From NCBI GenBank assembly GCA_965211995.1, contig OZ243040.1, positions 682,001 to 746,000 on the forward strand: a stretch of 64,000 bases of DNA, written 5' to 3'. The DNA comes from CAYFZO01 sp965211995. Its GTDB lineage: Bacteria; Pseudomonadota; Gammaproteobacteria; Poriferisulfidales; Oxydemutatoraceae. The position numbers and the translations under genes are program-made. The notes under the pieces were generated by a model. That model was not told where the DNA came from and did not search any database. It was given only the letters and a program-made list of their open reading frames with translations. Below, piece after piece: positions 41,840 to 51,430 of this stretch; the stretch's first letter is position 1, and the number at the start of each line of letters is the position of its first letter.

Positions 41840-43543
41840 TCAAACGGAACCGTCCGTCATGCGCGCGACGACGGCGTCGAGCGGCATTAATTCCGCTTCC
41901 TCGGCGCGTCTTTGCTTGCACTCGACCTGATTGCTCGCGAGACCGCGCGCGCTGACGACAAGGCGGCGGGGAATGCCGAGCAGGTCGGCGTCGGCGAACA
42001 TCACGCCGGGACGCAGGTCGCGGTCGTCGAGCAGCACTTCGACGCCGGCCGCTTCGAGTTCGTCGTGGAGGCGCGCGGCCGCTTGCCGGACGGCGTCCGA
42101 GCGCCGGCCGTTGACCGGCGTGATCACGACCGTGAAAGGCGCCATCGGCACCGGCCAGACGATGCCGTCATCGTCGTGGTTTTGCTCGATTGCCGCTGCG
42201 ACGATGCGCGATACGCCGATCCCGTAGCACCCCATCGTGACGGTCTGCGCTTTGCCGTTTTCGTCGAGCACGCTCGCTTTCATCAATGCGCTGTATTTTC
42301 TGCCGAGTTTGAAGATGTGCCCGACTTCGATGCCGCGCCTGATCCGGATGACGCCGCGGCCGTCGGGACTCGGTTCGCCGTCTTCGATGTTCCTGAGGTC
42401 GGCGGTGACCGGTTCGGGGGCGTCGCGTCCCCAGTTGGCGCCGGTGTAATGTACGCCCTCGCGGTTGGCGCCGCAGATGAAATCGCCCATCGCCGCCGCG
42501 GCGTGATCGGCGATGACCGGGGCTTCGAGACCGACCGGGCCGAGCGAGCCGGGGGGACAACCGGTGACCGCGGTGACCTGCGCTGCGCCGGCGAACTCGA
42601 ACGGTGCCGCGATCAGCGGATGCTTCGCCGCTTTCACTGCGTTCAGGGTGTGATCGCCGCGCACGAACAGCGCGACGACGCCGTTGTCCGCGCCCTTGAC
42701 GAACAGCGCCTTGAGGCACCGCGAAGCCGGCACTTTAAGCGCGTCGGCGAGGCCCTTGATCGTGGTGACGCCCGGCGTGTCGACCGCCGCCATGGTCTGC
42801 ACCGGCGCCGGGCGTCGTCCCGCCGCCGGTGCCGGCGCGAGTTCGACGTTGGCCGCGTAGCCGCCGTCGCTCGAGAAAGCGATCGCGTCTTCGCCGGTGT
42901 CGGCGAGCACGTGGAATTCATGCGAGGCGTTGCCGCCAATCGCGCCGGTGTCGGCGAGCACCGCGCGGTAATCGAGGCCGAGTTGGCTGAAGACGCGGGC
43001 GTAGGCGTCGAACATCGCCTGATAAGTTTGATCCAGCGAGGCGTCGTCGAGGTGAAATGAATAAGCGTCCTTCATCAGGAATTCGCGCGCGCGCATGACG
43101 CCGAAACGCGGCCTGATCTCGTCCCTGAATTTGGTTTGGATCTGGTAATAGTTGACCGGCAGTTGCCGGTAACTCGTCAGCTCGTTGCGCGCGACGTGGG
43201 TGATGACCTCTTCGTGCGTCGGGCCGAATACGAAATCACGCCGGTGGCGGTCTTTGAGGCGCAGCAATTCGGGGCCGTAGTCGTCCCAGCGCCCGGACTC
43301 CCGCCACAGTTCGGCCGGCTGCACCGCCGGCATCAGCAGTTCGATCGCGCCCGCGGCCTCCATTTCCGCGCGTACCACGGCTTCGACTTTCCTGAGCGTG
43401 CGCAGGCCCGCCGGCATCCACACGTAAAGCCCGGCGGCGACCTTGCGGATCAGCCCCGCGCGCAGCATCAGGCGGTGGCTTGCGGTTTCCGCGTCGGCCG
43501 GGACTTCCCGGGCCGTGACAATCGGAAACTGGGAAACGCGCAT
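41840..43543 (-). CDS. proS: prolyl-tRNA synthetase
   Basis: Class II synthetase of the bacterial type. It starts MRVSQFPIVTAREVPADAET, with motif 1 around RAGLIRKVAAGLYVWMPAGL, motif 2 at FRDEIRPRFGVMRAREFLMK followed by DAYSFH, and a large YbaK-like editing insertion (about residues 220-400, with GVTTIKGLADALKVPASRCL). Then come motif 3 (CYGIGVSRIVAAAIEQNHDD) and an anticodon-binding domain (PVNGRRSDAVRQAAARLHDE). Length is 567, normal. Confidence 0.96.
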   Translation of the reverse strand: MRVSQFPIVTAREVPADAETASHRLMLRAGLIRKVAAGLYVWMPAGLRTLRKVEAVVRAEMEAAGAIELLMPAVQPAELWRESGRWDDYGPELLRLKDRHRRDFVFGPTHEEVITHVARNELTSYRQLPVNYYQIQTKFRDEIRPRFGVMRAREFLMKDAYSFHLDDASLDQTYQAMFDAYARVFSQLGLDYRAVLADTGAIGGNASHEFHVLADTGEDAIAFSSDGGYAANVELAPAPAAGRRPAPVQTMAAVDTPGVTTIKGLADALKVPASRCLKALFVKGADNGVVALFVRGDHTLNAVKAAKHPLIAAPFEFAGAAQVTAVTGCPPGSLGPVGLEAPVIADHAAAAMGDFICGANREGVHYTGANWGRDAPEPVTADLRNIEDGEPSPDGRGVIRIRRGIEVGHIFKLGRKYSALMKASVLDENGKAQTVTMGCYGIGVSRIVAAAIEQNHDDDGIVWPVPMAPFTVVITPVNGRRSDAVRQAAARLHDELEAAGVEVLLDDRDLRPGVMFADADLLGIPRRLVVSARGLASNQVECKQRRAEEAELMPLDAVVARMTDGSV

Positions 43544-43742
43544 CGTGTTGTTCTTGGTTTTGCCGGAGCCATTCTTCGGCGCCGGTTTGCCGCAGCGGGT
43601 CGAAGTGCCGCGACCCGTGCTCCGCGACGGCGTATTCTAACAGCACAACTCCGCAGTTTTACGCGCGCGCACGCTGCGGTCTTGGATTTTATTCGGCGCT
43701 GGTGCAATATCCGCTTTTGACTTTCCGACGGGGAACAAGCAA

Positions 43743-44804
43743 GTGAGCGTAATTCAGAGTTGGTGGACTCGGTATTTCTCCGACCCGCAAGTCGTTTTGT
43801 TGGTGCTGTTTTTGATCTTCGGGGTGGCAATCGTCACCGTGGTCGGGGACATTCTGGCGCCGGTGATCGCCGGCTTGGTAATCGCTTACGTGCTTGACGG
43901 AGGCATGCTGCTGTTGAAGCGGCGGGGCCTGCCGCGCGGCTGGTCGCTGCTGCTTATTTACGCCGCTTTCGTGGTCACCGTGATCGTTTTGATCTTTGGC
44001 ATCTCGCCGCTGCTGTCGCAGCAGATCTCGTTGTTCCTGCAGGACCTGCCGCGCATCGTCGCGCGCGGGCAGAGTGTGTTGATGCAGTTGCCCGACAAGT
44101 ATCCCGGGTATATTGAGCCCGACCACGTGCGGCAAGTGATCGGCAGTTTGAAAAGCGAAATCACCTCGCTTGCGCAGCGGATGTTGAGCGTGTCGCTGGC
44201 TTCGGTGGCCGGGTTCATTACGCTGCTGGTGTACGTGGTGCTGGTGCCGCTGTTGATCTTTTTCTTTCTCAAGGACAAGGAGCAGTTGATCGCGTGGTTC
44301 GCGCAATTGCTGCCGAAGAAAGAAAATCAGGCCCTGACCCGCGCCGTTTGGGCCGAGGTCAACGACGGCATCGCCGGCTACATCCGGGGCAAGTTGATTG
44401 AGATTGCGGTGGTGTGGGGCGTCAGTTGGCTGGTGTTTGAGTTGCTCGGGCTTAACTACGCGCCGCTGCTGTCGTTTCTCGTCGGCCTCTCGGTGATCGT
44501 GCCGTTTCTCGGCGCCGCGGTGGTGACCATTCCGGTCGCGATGGTCGCGTACGCGCAGTGGGCGTTCGACGGCCACTTCATGTACGTGATGATCGCCTAC
44601 GTGGTGTTGCAGTTTCTCGACGGCAATATCCTGGTGCCGCTGCTGTTTTCCGAAGTCGTGAACCTGCACCCGATCGCGATCATCATTGCAGTGCTTGTGT
44701 TCGGCGGCGTGTGGGGACTGTGGGGTGTGTTTTTCGCGATTCCGCTCGCAACGCTGGTCAACGCGGTGCTCAAGGCGTGGCCGCGTTACGACGCCGCCGG
44801 TTGA
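43743..44804 (+). CDS. perM: AI-2E family (PerM-type) membrane transporter
   Basis: Inner-membrane protein of the AI-2 exporter family (PF01594) with about eight helices: DILAPVIAGLVIAYVLDGG, LLLIYAAFVVTVIVLIFGIS, VVLVPLLIFFFLKDKEQLIA, VSWLVFELLGLNYAPLLSFL, VGLSVIVPFLGAAVVTIPVA, and a final GGVWGLWGVFFAIPLATLVN that is the family's end motif. The start is GTG 43743. Length is 353. In gammaproteobacteria perM often neighbours purM or dapA-bcp genes; here bcp and dapA follow. The substrate is uncertain. Confidence 0.9.
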   Translation: MSVIQSWWTRYFSDPQVVLLVLFLIFGVAIVTVVGDILAPVIAGLVIAYVLDGGMLLLKRRGLPRGWSLLLIYAAFVVTVIVLIFGISPLLSQQISLFLQDLPRIVARGQSVLMQLPDKYPGYIEPDHVRQVIGSLKSEITSLAQRMLSVSLASVAGFITLLVYVVLVPLLIFFFLKDKEQLIAWFAQLLPKKENQALTRAVWAEVNDGIAGYIRGKLIEIAVVWGVSWLVFELLGLNYAPLLSFLVGLSVIVPFLGAAVVTIPVAMVAYAQWAFDGHFMYVMIAYVVLQFLDGNILVPLLFSEVVNLHPIAIIIAVLVFGGVWGLWGVFFAIPLATLVNAVLKAWPRYDAAG

Positions 44805-44859
44805 TTCCGTCAAAGCGGCGCCGCGAGGCACCCATTGCGGTCCGTTACAGGGCGGTCCG

Positions 44860-45327
44860 CTACAGGGATTTGACCGCGGCGAGCACTTCCTCGACGTGAC
44901 CGGGCACTTTGACTTTGCGCCACTCGCGCCGGAGCACGCCTTTTTCATCAATCACGAAAGTGCTGCGTTCGATGCCGCGGTATTTTTTCCCGAACAGGCT
45001 CTTTAACTTGAGGACGCCGAAGATTTTGCACGCCGCTTCATCGGCGTCCGACAGCAGATCAAACGGGAATTTCTGCTTTTGCTTGAAGCGGTCGTGGGCG
45101 CTCAGGCCGTCGCGCGAGACGCCGAAGATCTTGGTTTTGGTGCGCGAGAAAGCGGCGATGCGGTCGCGAAAGCCGCGCCCTTCGAGCGTGCACCCCGGCG
45201 TGCTGTCCTTGGGGTAGAAATACAAAACGACGCGGCTGCCGGTCATCGCCGACAACTTGAAAGTGCCGCCGCCGGTGGCGGGCAGTTCAAAATCCGGCAC
45301 TTTGTGTCCAACCTTGACCTGGCTCAT
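44860..45327 (-). CDS. bcp: Bcp/PrxQ-type thiol peroxidase lacking the usual resolving cysteine
   Basis: Reduces peroxides in the cytoplasm. The peroxidatic Cys46 lies in YFYPKDSTPGCTLEGRGFRD. In E. coli Bcp the resolving Cys is five residues later (TxxxC); here that position is Arg in LEGRG, so the enzyme should act as a 1-Cys type, although a Cys remains near residue 93 (ACKIFG). Other family blocks are FGVSRDGLSAHDRFKQKQKF and STFVIDEKGVLRREWRKV. Length is 155. It sits beside perM and divergent from dapA, a common arrangement. Confidence 0.92.
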   Translation of the reverse strand: MSQVKVGHKVPDFELPATGGGTFKLSAMTGSRVVLYFYPKDSTPGCTLEGRGFRDRIAAFSRTKTKIFGVSRDGLSAHDRFKQKQKFPFDLLSDADEAACKIFGVLKLKSLFGKKYRGIERSTFVIDEKGVLRREWRKVKVPGHVEEVLAAVKSL

Positions 45328-45435
45328 GGGGTTATCGTATTTTTAGATTCTGTCCCTGTCAATGCTCCGCGCTTGTCAATTCGCGCCGGGCTGATTAGTA
45401 TCTCCCGCGCCGGAGTGCAAGGAGTGAGGTGGCGG

Positions 45436-46311
45436 ATGTTTCGCGGCAGCATGGCAGCGGTCGTGACGCCGATGGCGGCGGACGGCGGGATTGACTATCG
45501 GGCGCTCGAGCGGCTGGTTGAGTTTCACGTCGAAAGCGGCACCGACGCGCTGGTGCCCGCGGGCACGACCGGCGAGTCGGCGACTTTGACCTGCGACGAG
45601 CATTGCGAGGTCGTGCGCAGGACGGTGAAAGCCGCGCGCGGGCGGGTGCCGGTGATCGCCGGCACCGGCGCGAACTCGACACACGAGGCGCTTGAGTTGA
45701 CCCGCGGCGCGCGCGAGTGCGGCGCCGACGCGTGCCTGCTGGTGACGCCGTACTACAATAAGCCGACGCAGGAAGGCTTGTACCGGCATTACAAATTGAT
45801 CGCCGAAGGCGTGGACCTCCCGCAGTTGCTGTATAACGTTCCCGGGCGCACCGCCTGCGATATGCTGCCCGGCACCGTGCATCGCCTGAGTGAACTGAAA
45901 AACATCATCGGCATCAAGGAAGCGTCGGGTTCGCTCGAGCGCAGTTATGACATCATGCGCTTGTGCGGCGGGGACTTCGCGGTGTACAGCGGCGAGGATC
46001 CGGTGGCGGCTGAAATGATGCTGAACGGCGGGCGCGGCGTGATTTCGGTCACCGCCAACGTCGCGCCCGCGAAGATGCACGCGATGTGCGCAGCGGCGCT
46101 GGCGGGCGACCGTGAAACCGCGTTGCGTTTCGACCGGGAGTTGCGGGGCTTGCACCGGGAACTGTTTGTCGAATCGAACCCGATCCCCGCAAAATGGGCG
46201 TTATGCGAAATGGGGTTGATCCCGGACGGGATCCGCCTGCCGCTGACGCCGCTGTCGGCGCAGCATCACGCCCGCGTGCGCGAGGCGATGAACCGGGCCG
46301 GCGTCCTTTGA
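45436..46311 (+). CDS. dapA: 4-hydroxy-tetrahydrodipicolinate synthase
   Basis: First committed step of lysine and diaminopimelate synthesis. The start MFRGSMAAVVTPMAADGGID (ATG 45436) carries the conserved G-x-[AV]-T-P segment; GTTGESATLT is the pyruvate site, LLYNVPGRTACDMLP holds the catalytic Tyr, and NIIGIKEASGSLERS holds the Schiff-base Lys. Length is 291. A frame extending upstream is discarded because homologues begin at this Met. It overlaps the bamC start, the usual gammaproteobacterial pairing. Confidence 0.95.
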   Translation: MFRGSMAAVVTPMAADGGIDYRALERLVEFHVESGTDALVPAGTTGESATLTCDEHCEVVRRTVKAARGRVPVIAGTGANSTHEALELTRGARECGADACLLVTPYYNKPTQEGLYRHYKLIAEGVDLPQLLYNVPGRTACDMLPGTVHRLSELKNIIGIKEASGSLERSYDIMRLCGGDFAVYSGEDPVAAEMMLNGGRGVISVTANVAPAKMHAMCAAALAGDRETALRFDRELRGLHRELFVESNPIPAKWALCEMGLIPDGIRLPLTPLSAQHHARVREAMNRAGVL

Positions 46312-47342
46312 ACAAGACGGTGCGTAAAAAAAAGCATAAAAAAGGTTTGGCGGCCGTCTTTGCGCTGGCTTGGTGCGCGCAGGGGTGCGGCCTCGAAAGC
46401 GGTTCGATCATGGAGGAACTCGAATTGCCGACTTTCGGGGGCGACCGCGGCGCCGGCGATCAAAGCCTCGAAGTGCCGCCCGATCTCGACTCGCCCGAAG
46501 CAAACGGCGAATATGACATCGCGAGCGCGCGGGAAACCGCATCGGGCGCGGCGCCGGCGGCGCGGGTGCTGCCGCCGCGTCTCGATATGCGTCTGCGCAG
46601 CGAGGGCAACGTGACGTGGCTTGCGGTCAGCGCGACCCCCGGCGGCCTGTGGCCGCACCTGATCGATTTTTGGCGAAGCCACGGCTTTGAAATAACCGGC
46701 GAGAGCGCGCTGCACGGGCGCCTCGAAACCGGTTGGCGCGAACAGCGGCCGAGCGGCGCTTTCGCGGCGCAGTTCCGCGTGCGCGACATGTTCCTGATGC
46801 GCCTCGAGCGCGCGCCCGACGCGGTCACGAACGTCTATCTTGCAAATCGCAAGGCGACGCTCGCCGGCGGAGACTGGCGGTTCGCTTTCAGCGACCATGA
46901 GACCGAAGTGGGCGTGTTGTACGACCTCAGGGATTACCTGGCCGCACTGCGCGAGGTCAGGCGCGTTGAAATGCCGCCGCTCGAGGACGTGCGGATCGCG
47001 CTCGACATCCGGAATCTCGACGGTGCGCCGGCGCTGACCGTCGGCCAGCCGTACAGCCGGGTATGGCGCCGTCTCGGCGTCGCTCTCGACCGCGCCGGAC
47101 TGAGCGTGCGGCGCGCCGACCGCAGCCGCGGCGTGTACTTGATCCGTTATCTCCGGGCGAAAACGGATGACGACTTCGCTGAGGCGGCGGGTTCGCGGCT
47201 GTTGCAAGTGCGGTTGCTGTCGCGGGGAAACAGGACGCTGGTGACGGTGCACGTGAACCGCAAGCGCGGAGCGGCATTGTCTTACGAGACCGCGCATGAG
47301 GTATTACACCGCATCGTGCGGATGTATCAGGTTCATGCCTAA
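46308..47342 (+). CDS. bamC: outer-membrane assembly lipoprotein BamC
   Basis: Accessory lipoprotein of the BAM complex. The signal begins NKTVRKKKHKKGLAAVFALA with lipobox AQGC. The unstructured N-terminus contains SLEVPPDLDSPEANGEYDIA, the PPDL motif by which BamC binds BamD. Two helix-grip domains follow (WLAVSATPGGLWPHLIDFWR, and PYSRVWRRLGVALDRAGLSV). The start is uncertain: TTG 46308 overlapping the dapA stop, or GTG 46320. Length is 344. The dapA-bamC linkage supports the call and the class Gammaproteobacteria. Confidence 0.88.
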   Translation: MNKTVRKKKHKKGLAAVFALAWCAQGCGLESGSIMEELELPTFGGDRGAGDQSLEVPPDLDSPEANGEYDIASARETASGAAPAARVLPPRLDMRLRSEGNVTWLAVSATPGGLWPHLIDFWRSHGFEITGESALHGRLETGWREQRPSGAFAAQFRVRDMFLMRLERAPDAVTNVYLANRKATLAGGDWRFAFSDHETEVGVLYDLRDYLAALREVRRVEMPPLEDVRIALDIRNLDGAPALTVGQPYSRVWRRLGVALDRAGLSVRRADRSRGVYLIRYLRAKTDDDFAEAAGSRLLQVRLLSRGNRTLVTVHVNRKRGAALSYETAHEVLHRIVRMYQVHA

Positions 47343-47387
47343 GGGCGGCCGGGTCGTGTTAAGGTCTGAAACCGGGGAGGAAATCTT

Positions 47388-47879
47388 ATGAACGTATTCC
47401 GCAGAGAACTGATTTATGCAATTCCGCTGCTGCTCGCCGTCACCGCGTGCGGCGACCTGAGCGAAGTAGGCGGCCTGAGCGTCGAGCGCGACGTTGTCGT
47501 CAATCACGACGCCGCTCGCGTATGGGCGGTGGTGGGCGATTTTGCGGGGCTGCACCGCTGGCATCCGGCCGTGACCGCTACGCGCAGCGAAGAAGACGGC
47601 GAGGTGCGGATCCTGGTGCTCGGCGACGGCGCTGAGATCCGCGAACGGCTGTTGGCCTACGCGGACGGCGTCTCCTACCGTTACAAAATTCTCGCGGGAC
47701 CATTGCCGGTCGCCGATTACGTATCGACGCTGAAAGTTTCGCCGCTCGGCGCCGGCGCGACCAAAGTGACCTGGTCTTCGACCTTCAACGCCGCGGGCGC
47801 CGCCGACGACGAGGCCGTGGAAGTGATCACTTCGGTGTATGACGCGGGGCTGGGCAATATCGCGCAAACGCTAAGGTAA
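47388..47879 (+). CDS. SRPBCC/MxaD-like lipoprotein
   Basis: Small START-like (SRPBCC) domain behind a lipoprotein signal (IYAIPLLLAVTAC). Blocks VERDVVVNHDAARVWAVVGD, FAGLHRWHPAVTATRSEEDG, IRERLLAYADGVSYRYKILA and KVTWSSTFNAAGAADDEAVE match the polyketide-cyclase/MxaD family, known near methanol dehydrogenase genes in methylotrophs. Length is 163. It may relate to the quinoprotein accessory genes at 28-36 kb, but that is only suggestive. Confidence 0.78.
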   Translation: MNVFRRELIYAIPLLLAVTACGDLSEVGGLSVERDVVVNHDAARVWAVVGDFAGLHRWHPAVTATRSEEDGEVRILVLGDGAEIRERLLAYADGVSYRYKILAGPLPVADYVSTLKVSPLGAGATKVTWSSTFNAAGAADDEAVEVITSVYDAGLGNIAQTLR

Positions 47880-47970
47880 ACCGGGGCGGCAAGCGGCCGG
47901 GACTGAGATTGGAAGCGTTCTGCGCCGCGGGAACTGTGGCGACCGAAGAGAAAGAGGCTTGTGGATTGGC

Positions 47971-48046
47971 TGGCTCCCCGGGACGGGCTCGAACCGCCGA
48001 CCTAGTGGTTAACAGCCACCCGCTCTACCGACTGAGCTACCGGGGA
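47971..48046 (-). tRNA. tRNA-Asn (anticodon GTT)
   Basis: Minus strand from 48046: acceptor TCCCCGG/CCGGGGA, anticodon loop CTGTTAA, T-arm GGCGGTTCGAGCCCGTC, encoded CCA at 47973-47971. Confidence 0.95.
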
Positions 48047-48102
48047 ACGTCAGGGGGGCTATGGTAATGGCGCCGCCCGTGGCGGTCAATAGACGCGGTT
48101 CC

Positions 48103-49287
48103 TTAAAACGCATCGCGGATCCGGGCGAGGCCGGTTTCGATGCTCTTGAGGCCGGTGCTGAACGACATTCGCAAATGCCCGGGCCTGCCGAACGCGATGC
48201 CGGGCACCGTCGCGACGTGGATTTTTTCCAGCAGGTGTTCGGCGAGCGCCAGGTCGTCGCCGAGGTCGCGGCGCGCGGCGATGAACGCCGAGAAATCCGG
48301 GAAGATATAAAAACTGCCGGCCGCGGGCAGGCAATGGACACCCTCAAGGCCGCACACCAGTGCGTGGATGCGCGCGTGCCGCTCCTCGAACGAGCGGTTC
48401 AACTCCGCGACGAAATCCTGCGGGCCCGCGAGCGCCGCTTGCGCGGCTTCCTGCGCGATCGAGGTCGGGTTGGAAGTGCTGTGCGACTGGATTTTCTTGA
48501 TTGCGTCTATGACTCGCGCGGGGCCGCAGGCGTAACCGATGCGCCAGCCGGTCATCGAATAGGCTTTGGAGACGCCGTTGACGATCAAACTGCGCTCATA
48601 CAGGGCGGGACACACGTTGACGATATTGCTGAAGGCGCGGCCGCCGAAGAGCACGTGCTCGTAAATATCGTCGCTGATGATCGTAACTTCCGGGTGTTCG
48701 AGCAGCACCTCCGCCAGCGCGCGCAGTTCCGGTTCGTCGTACACCGCGCCCGACGGGTTGTTCGGGCTGTTGAGGATCAGCAGCCGGGTGCGCGGGGTGA
48801 GCGCGCGGCGCAGGTCGTCGGCGCCGAGTTTGAAGCGATGCGCAGGGGCGGCGGGCGCAAACACGGGTTTGCCGCCGGCGAGTTTGACCATCTCCGGGTA
48901 CGACACCCAAAACGGCACCGGGATAATAGCCTCGTCGCCTTCATTGAGCAGCGCCTGGCACAGGTTATACAGGCTGTGTTTGGCGCCGCAGGACACCAGC
49001 ACCTGTTGTTCCGGATCGTAGTCGAGGCCGTTCTCGCGTTTCATCTTGTCGGCGACCGCGTGTCTTAGCGAAGCGGTGCCGCCGATCGGCGTGTATTTGG
49101 TTTTGCCGGCGTGGATCGCCGCGATCGCGGCCTGCTTGACGTGGTCCGGCGTATCGTGGTCGGGCTGGCCCGCCGCCAGATTGATCACGTCTTCGCCGCG
49201 GGCGCGGATCTTTGCCGCCAGCGTGCCGATGCTGAGCGTCTGGGAAGGGCTGATCTTTCCTACGCGGCTCGCGAGGTCAATAGGCAA
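48103..49287 (-). CDS. class I aspartate/aromatic-type aminotransferase (AspAT Ib)
   Basis: PLP-dependent aminotransferase. Blocks: NLAAGQPDHDTPDHVKQAAI, KTKYTPIGGTASLRHAVADK, PNNPSGAVYDEPELRALAEV (substrate Asn), ISDDIYEHVLFGG and VNGVSKAYSMTGWRIGY (Schiff-base Lys), ending with AGSFYIFPDFSAF and MSFSTGLKSIETGLARI. It fits the bacterial aspartate aminotransferase group of about 395 residues. The start is uncertain: GTG 49350 is in frame, but a promoter at 49358-49330 would put transcription downstream of it, so TTG 49287 (MPIDLASRVGKISPSQTLSI, 394 residues) is preferred. Divergent from uvrB. Confidence 0.88.
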   Translation of the reverse strand: MPIDLASRVGKISPSQTLSIGTLAAKIRARGEDVINLAAGQPDHDTPDHVKQAAIAAIHAGKTKYTPIGGTASLRHAVADKMKRENGLDYDPEQQVLVSCGAKHSLYNLCQALLNEGDEAIIPVPFWVSYPEMVKLAGGKPVFAPAAPAHRFKLGADDLRRALTPRTRLLILNSPNNPSGAVYDEPELRALAEVLLEHPEVTIISDDIYEHVLFGGRAFSNIVNVCPALYERSLIVNGVSKAYSMTGWRIGYACGPARVIDAIKKIQSHSTSNPTSIAQEAAQAALAGPQDFVAELNRSFEERHARIHALVCGLEGVHCLPAAGSFYIFPDFSAFIAARRDLGDDLALAEHLLEKIHVATVPGIAFGRPGHLRMSFSTGLKSIETGLARIRDAF

Positions 49288-49329
49288 TGTCGGACTTTTA
49301 TCGTTGACGGCTCGGGGAAAATCTGCGCC

Positions 49330-49358
49330 ATAATACTCGAAACACGGCACGGATTAAA
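49330..49358 (-). promoter_or_regulatory. promoter of the aminotransferase gene
   Basis: Minus strand TTTAAT (49358-49353), 17-bp gap, TATTAT (49335-49330). On the plus strand CATAAT/TAATAC overlaps the same bases and could serve uvrB with TTGACG near 49307 (19-bp spacing), so the two promoters would compete. Confidence 0.5.
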
Positions 49359-49362
49359 GGCA

Positions 49363-51396
49363 ATGGAGCGACATTTTCATCTCACAGCGGGATTTGAAGC
49401 CGCCGGCGATCAGCCCGCTGCGATCAGGCAGTTGACCACGGGGCTTGGCGACGGCTTGTCGCATCTGACCCTGCTCGGCGTGACCGGTTCCGGCAAGACT
49501 TTTACCGTCGCCAACGTCATTGCCCGGGTCCAGCGCCCGACGATCATCCTCGCGCCGAACAAAACGCTGGCGGCGCAATTGTACGGCGAGATGAAAGAGT
49601 TCTTCCCGCGCGCCGCGGTTGAATATTTCGTGTCCTATTACGACTACTACCAGCCCGAAGCCTACGTGCCGAGCAGCGACACCTACATCGAGAAAGATGC
49701 GTCGGTGAACGACCACATCGAGCAGATGCGGCTGTCGGCGACCAAAGCGCTGTTCGAACGCCCCGACACGATCATCGTCGCGACGGTGTCCTCGATCTAC
49801 GGCCTCGGCAATCCGCGCAAGTACATGAACATGGTGATCCATCTCGATCGCGGCGACCGCCTCGACCAGCGCAAACTGCTGCACCGCCTCGCCGAATTGC
49901 AGTACCGACGCAACGACACCGAACTGCGCCGCGGCACTTTCCGCGTCCACGGCGACGCCGTGGACGTGCATCCGGCCGAGTCGGACCGCGAAGGCGTGCG
50001 CATCGAATTCTTCGACGACGAGATCGAGTCGCTCAGTTATTTCGACCCGCTGACCGGCGACGTGCTGCGCAAGGTGCCGCGCCTGACGATCTATCCCAAG
50101 TCCCATTACGTGATGCCGCGCGAGACAATCCTGTACGCAATCGGGGAGATCAGGAAGGAACTCAAGCAGCGTCTCGCGGAGTTGCGCAAACTCGACAAGT
50201 TGGTCGAAGCGCAGCGCCTTGAACAGCGCACGGTGTTCGACCTGGAAATGCTGACCGAACTCGGTTACTGCTCCGGCATCGAGAATTACTCGCGCTACCT
50301 CAGCGGGCGCAAGCCGGGCGAGCCGCCGCACTGCCTGCTCGATTACCTGCCCGCCGACGCGCTGATGGTGATGGACGAAAGCCACGTGTCGGCACCGCAA
50401 TTCGGCGGCATGTACCGCGGCGACCGCTCGCGCAAGGAAACGCTGGTCGAGCACGGCTTCAGGCTGCCGTCGGCGCTCGACAACCGGCCGTTGAAATTCG
50501 AGGAGTTTGAGGAGCTGTCGCCGCAAACGATCTTTGTGTCGGCGACGCCGGGGCCGTACGAACGCAAGCGCAGCGGCGTGGTCGCCGACCAGGTCGTGCG
50601 GCCGACCGGTTTGACCGACCCCGCGGTCGAGGTCAGGCCGGCCTCGACCCAGGTGGACGACGTGCTGTCGGAGATCAACGCGCGCGCCGCGCGCAACGAG
50701 CGGGTGTTGATCACGACGCTGACCAAGCGCATGGCCGAGGATCTGACCGATTATCTGCTCGAACACGACGCCAGGGTGCGCTATCTGCATTCGGACATAG
50801 ACACGGTCGAGCGCGTTGAGATCATCCGCGACCTGCGCATGGGCGTGTTCGACGTGCTCGTCGGCATCAACCTGCTGCGCGAGGGTCTCGACATTCCCGA
50901 AGTTTCGCTGGTCGCGGTGTTCGACGCCGACAAGGAAGGGTTCCTGCGCTCCGAGACCTCGCTGGTGCAGACCATCGGCCGCGCCGCACGGCATCTGCAC
51001 GGCGCCGCGATTCTCTACGCCGATACGGTCACGCGCTCGATGCGGGCGGCGATCGACGAGACCGAGCGCCGGCGCGGCAAGCAGGTCGCCTTCAATCAGC
51101 GTCACGGGATCACGCCGAAAGGCATCGAGAAGGCGGTGATTGACGTGATGGAAGGCGCGTACGCGGGCGGCGCCGAGACGCGCGGCAAGCGCCGCCGCCG
51201 GGTCGCCGAGAAAAAACCGGCCGGAATTTTCGCCTTGTCGGCCGAGGAGGCGGTCAAGCGCATCAAGAAACTCGAAGACAAAATGTACCGCCACGCACGC
51301 AACCTGGAATTCGAAGAAGCCGCGCGCCTGCGCGACGAGGCCGGCGAGATCAGGCGGCAGGTGTTCGGCGAGAGCGGGCGGGTGCACGCCGGGTGA
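49363..51396 (+). CDS. uvrB: excinuclease ABC subunit B
   Basis: Damage-verifying helicase of nucleotide excision repair. ATG 49363 begins MERHFHLTAGFEAAGDQPAA, the family N-terminus; longer upstream frames are rejected. Walker A is LLGVTGSGKTFTVANV, the beta-hairpin is YFVSYYDYYQPEAYVPSSDT, the DExx box is LMVMDESHVSAPQF, with helicase motifs GINLLREGLDIPEVSLVAVF and TIGRAARHLHGAAI and a C-terminal UVR domain (RIKKLEDKMYRHARNLEFEE) that binds UvrC. Length is 677. Its partner uvrC lies 35 kb away. Confidence 0.96.
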   Translation: MERHFHLTAGFEAAGDQPAAIRQLTTGLGDGLSHLTLLGVTGSGKTFTVANVIARVQRPTIILAPNKTLAAQLYGEMKEFFPRAAVEYFVSYYDYYQPEAYVPSSDTYIEKDASVNDHIEQMRLSATKALFERPDTIIVATVSSIYGLGNPRKYMNMVIHLDRGDRLDQRKLLHRLAELQYRRNDTELRRGTFRVHGDAVDVHPAESDREGVRIEFFDDEIESLSYFDPLTGDVLRKVPRLTIYPKSHYVMPRETILYAIGEIRKELKQRLAELRKLDKLVEAQRLEQRTVFDLEMLTELGYCSGIENYSRYLSGRKPGEPPHCLLDYLPADALMVMDESHVSAPQFGGMYRGDRSRKETLVEHGFRLPSALDNRPLKFEEFEELSPQTIFVSATPGPYERKRSGVVADQVVRPTGLTDPAVEVRPASTQVDDVLSEINARAARNERVLITTLTKRMAEDLTDYLLEHDARVRYLHSDIDTVERVEIIRDLRMGVFDVLVGINLLREGLDIPEVSLVAVFDADKEGFLRSETSLVQTIGRAARHLHGAAILYADTVTRSMRAAIDETERRRGKQVAFNQRHGITPKGIEKAVIDVMEGAYAGGAETRGKRRRRVAEKKPAGIFALSAEEAVKRIKKLEDKMYRHARNLEFEEAARLRDEAGEIRRQVFGESGRVHAG

Positions 51397-51430
51397 GACC
51401 GAACCTCTTGTATAATCGCGACCGGTCAAC

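Noticed and set aside
49354..51429. 691-residue minus-strand frame antisense to uvrB
   Set aside because: His/Arg/Val-rich mirror frame of a conserved gene.
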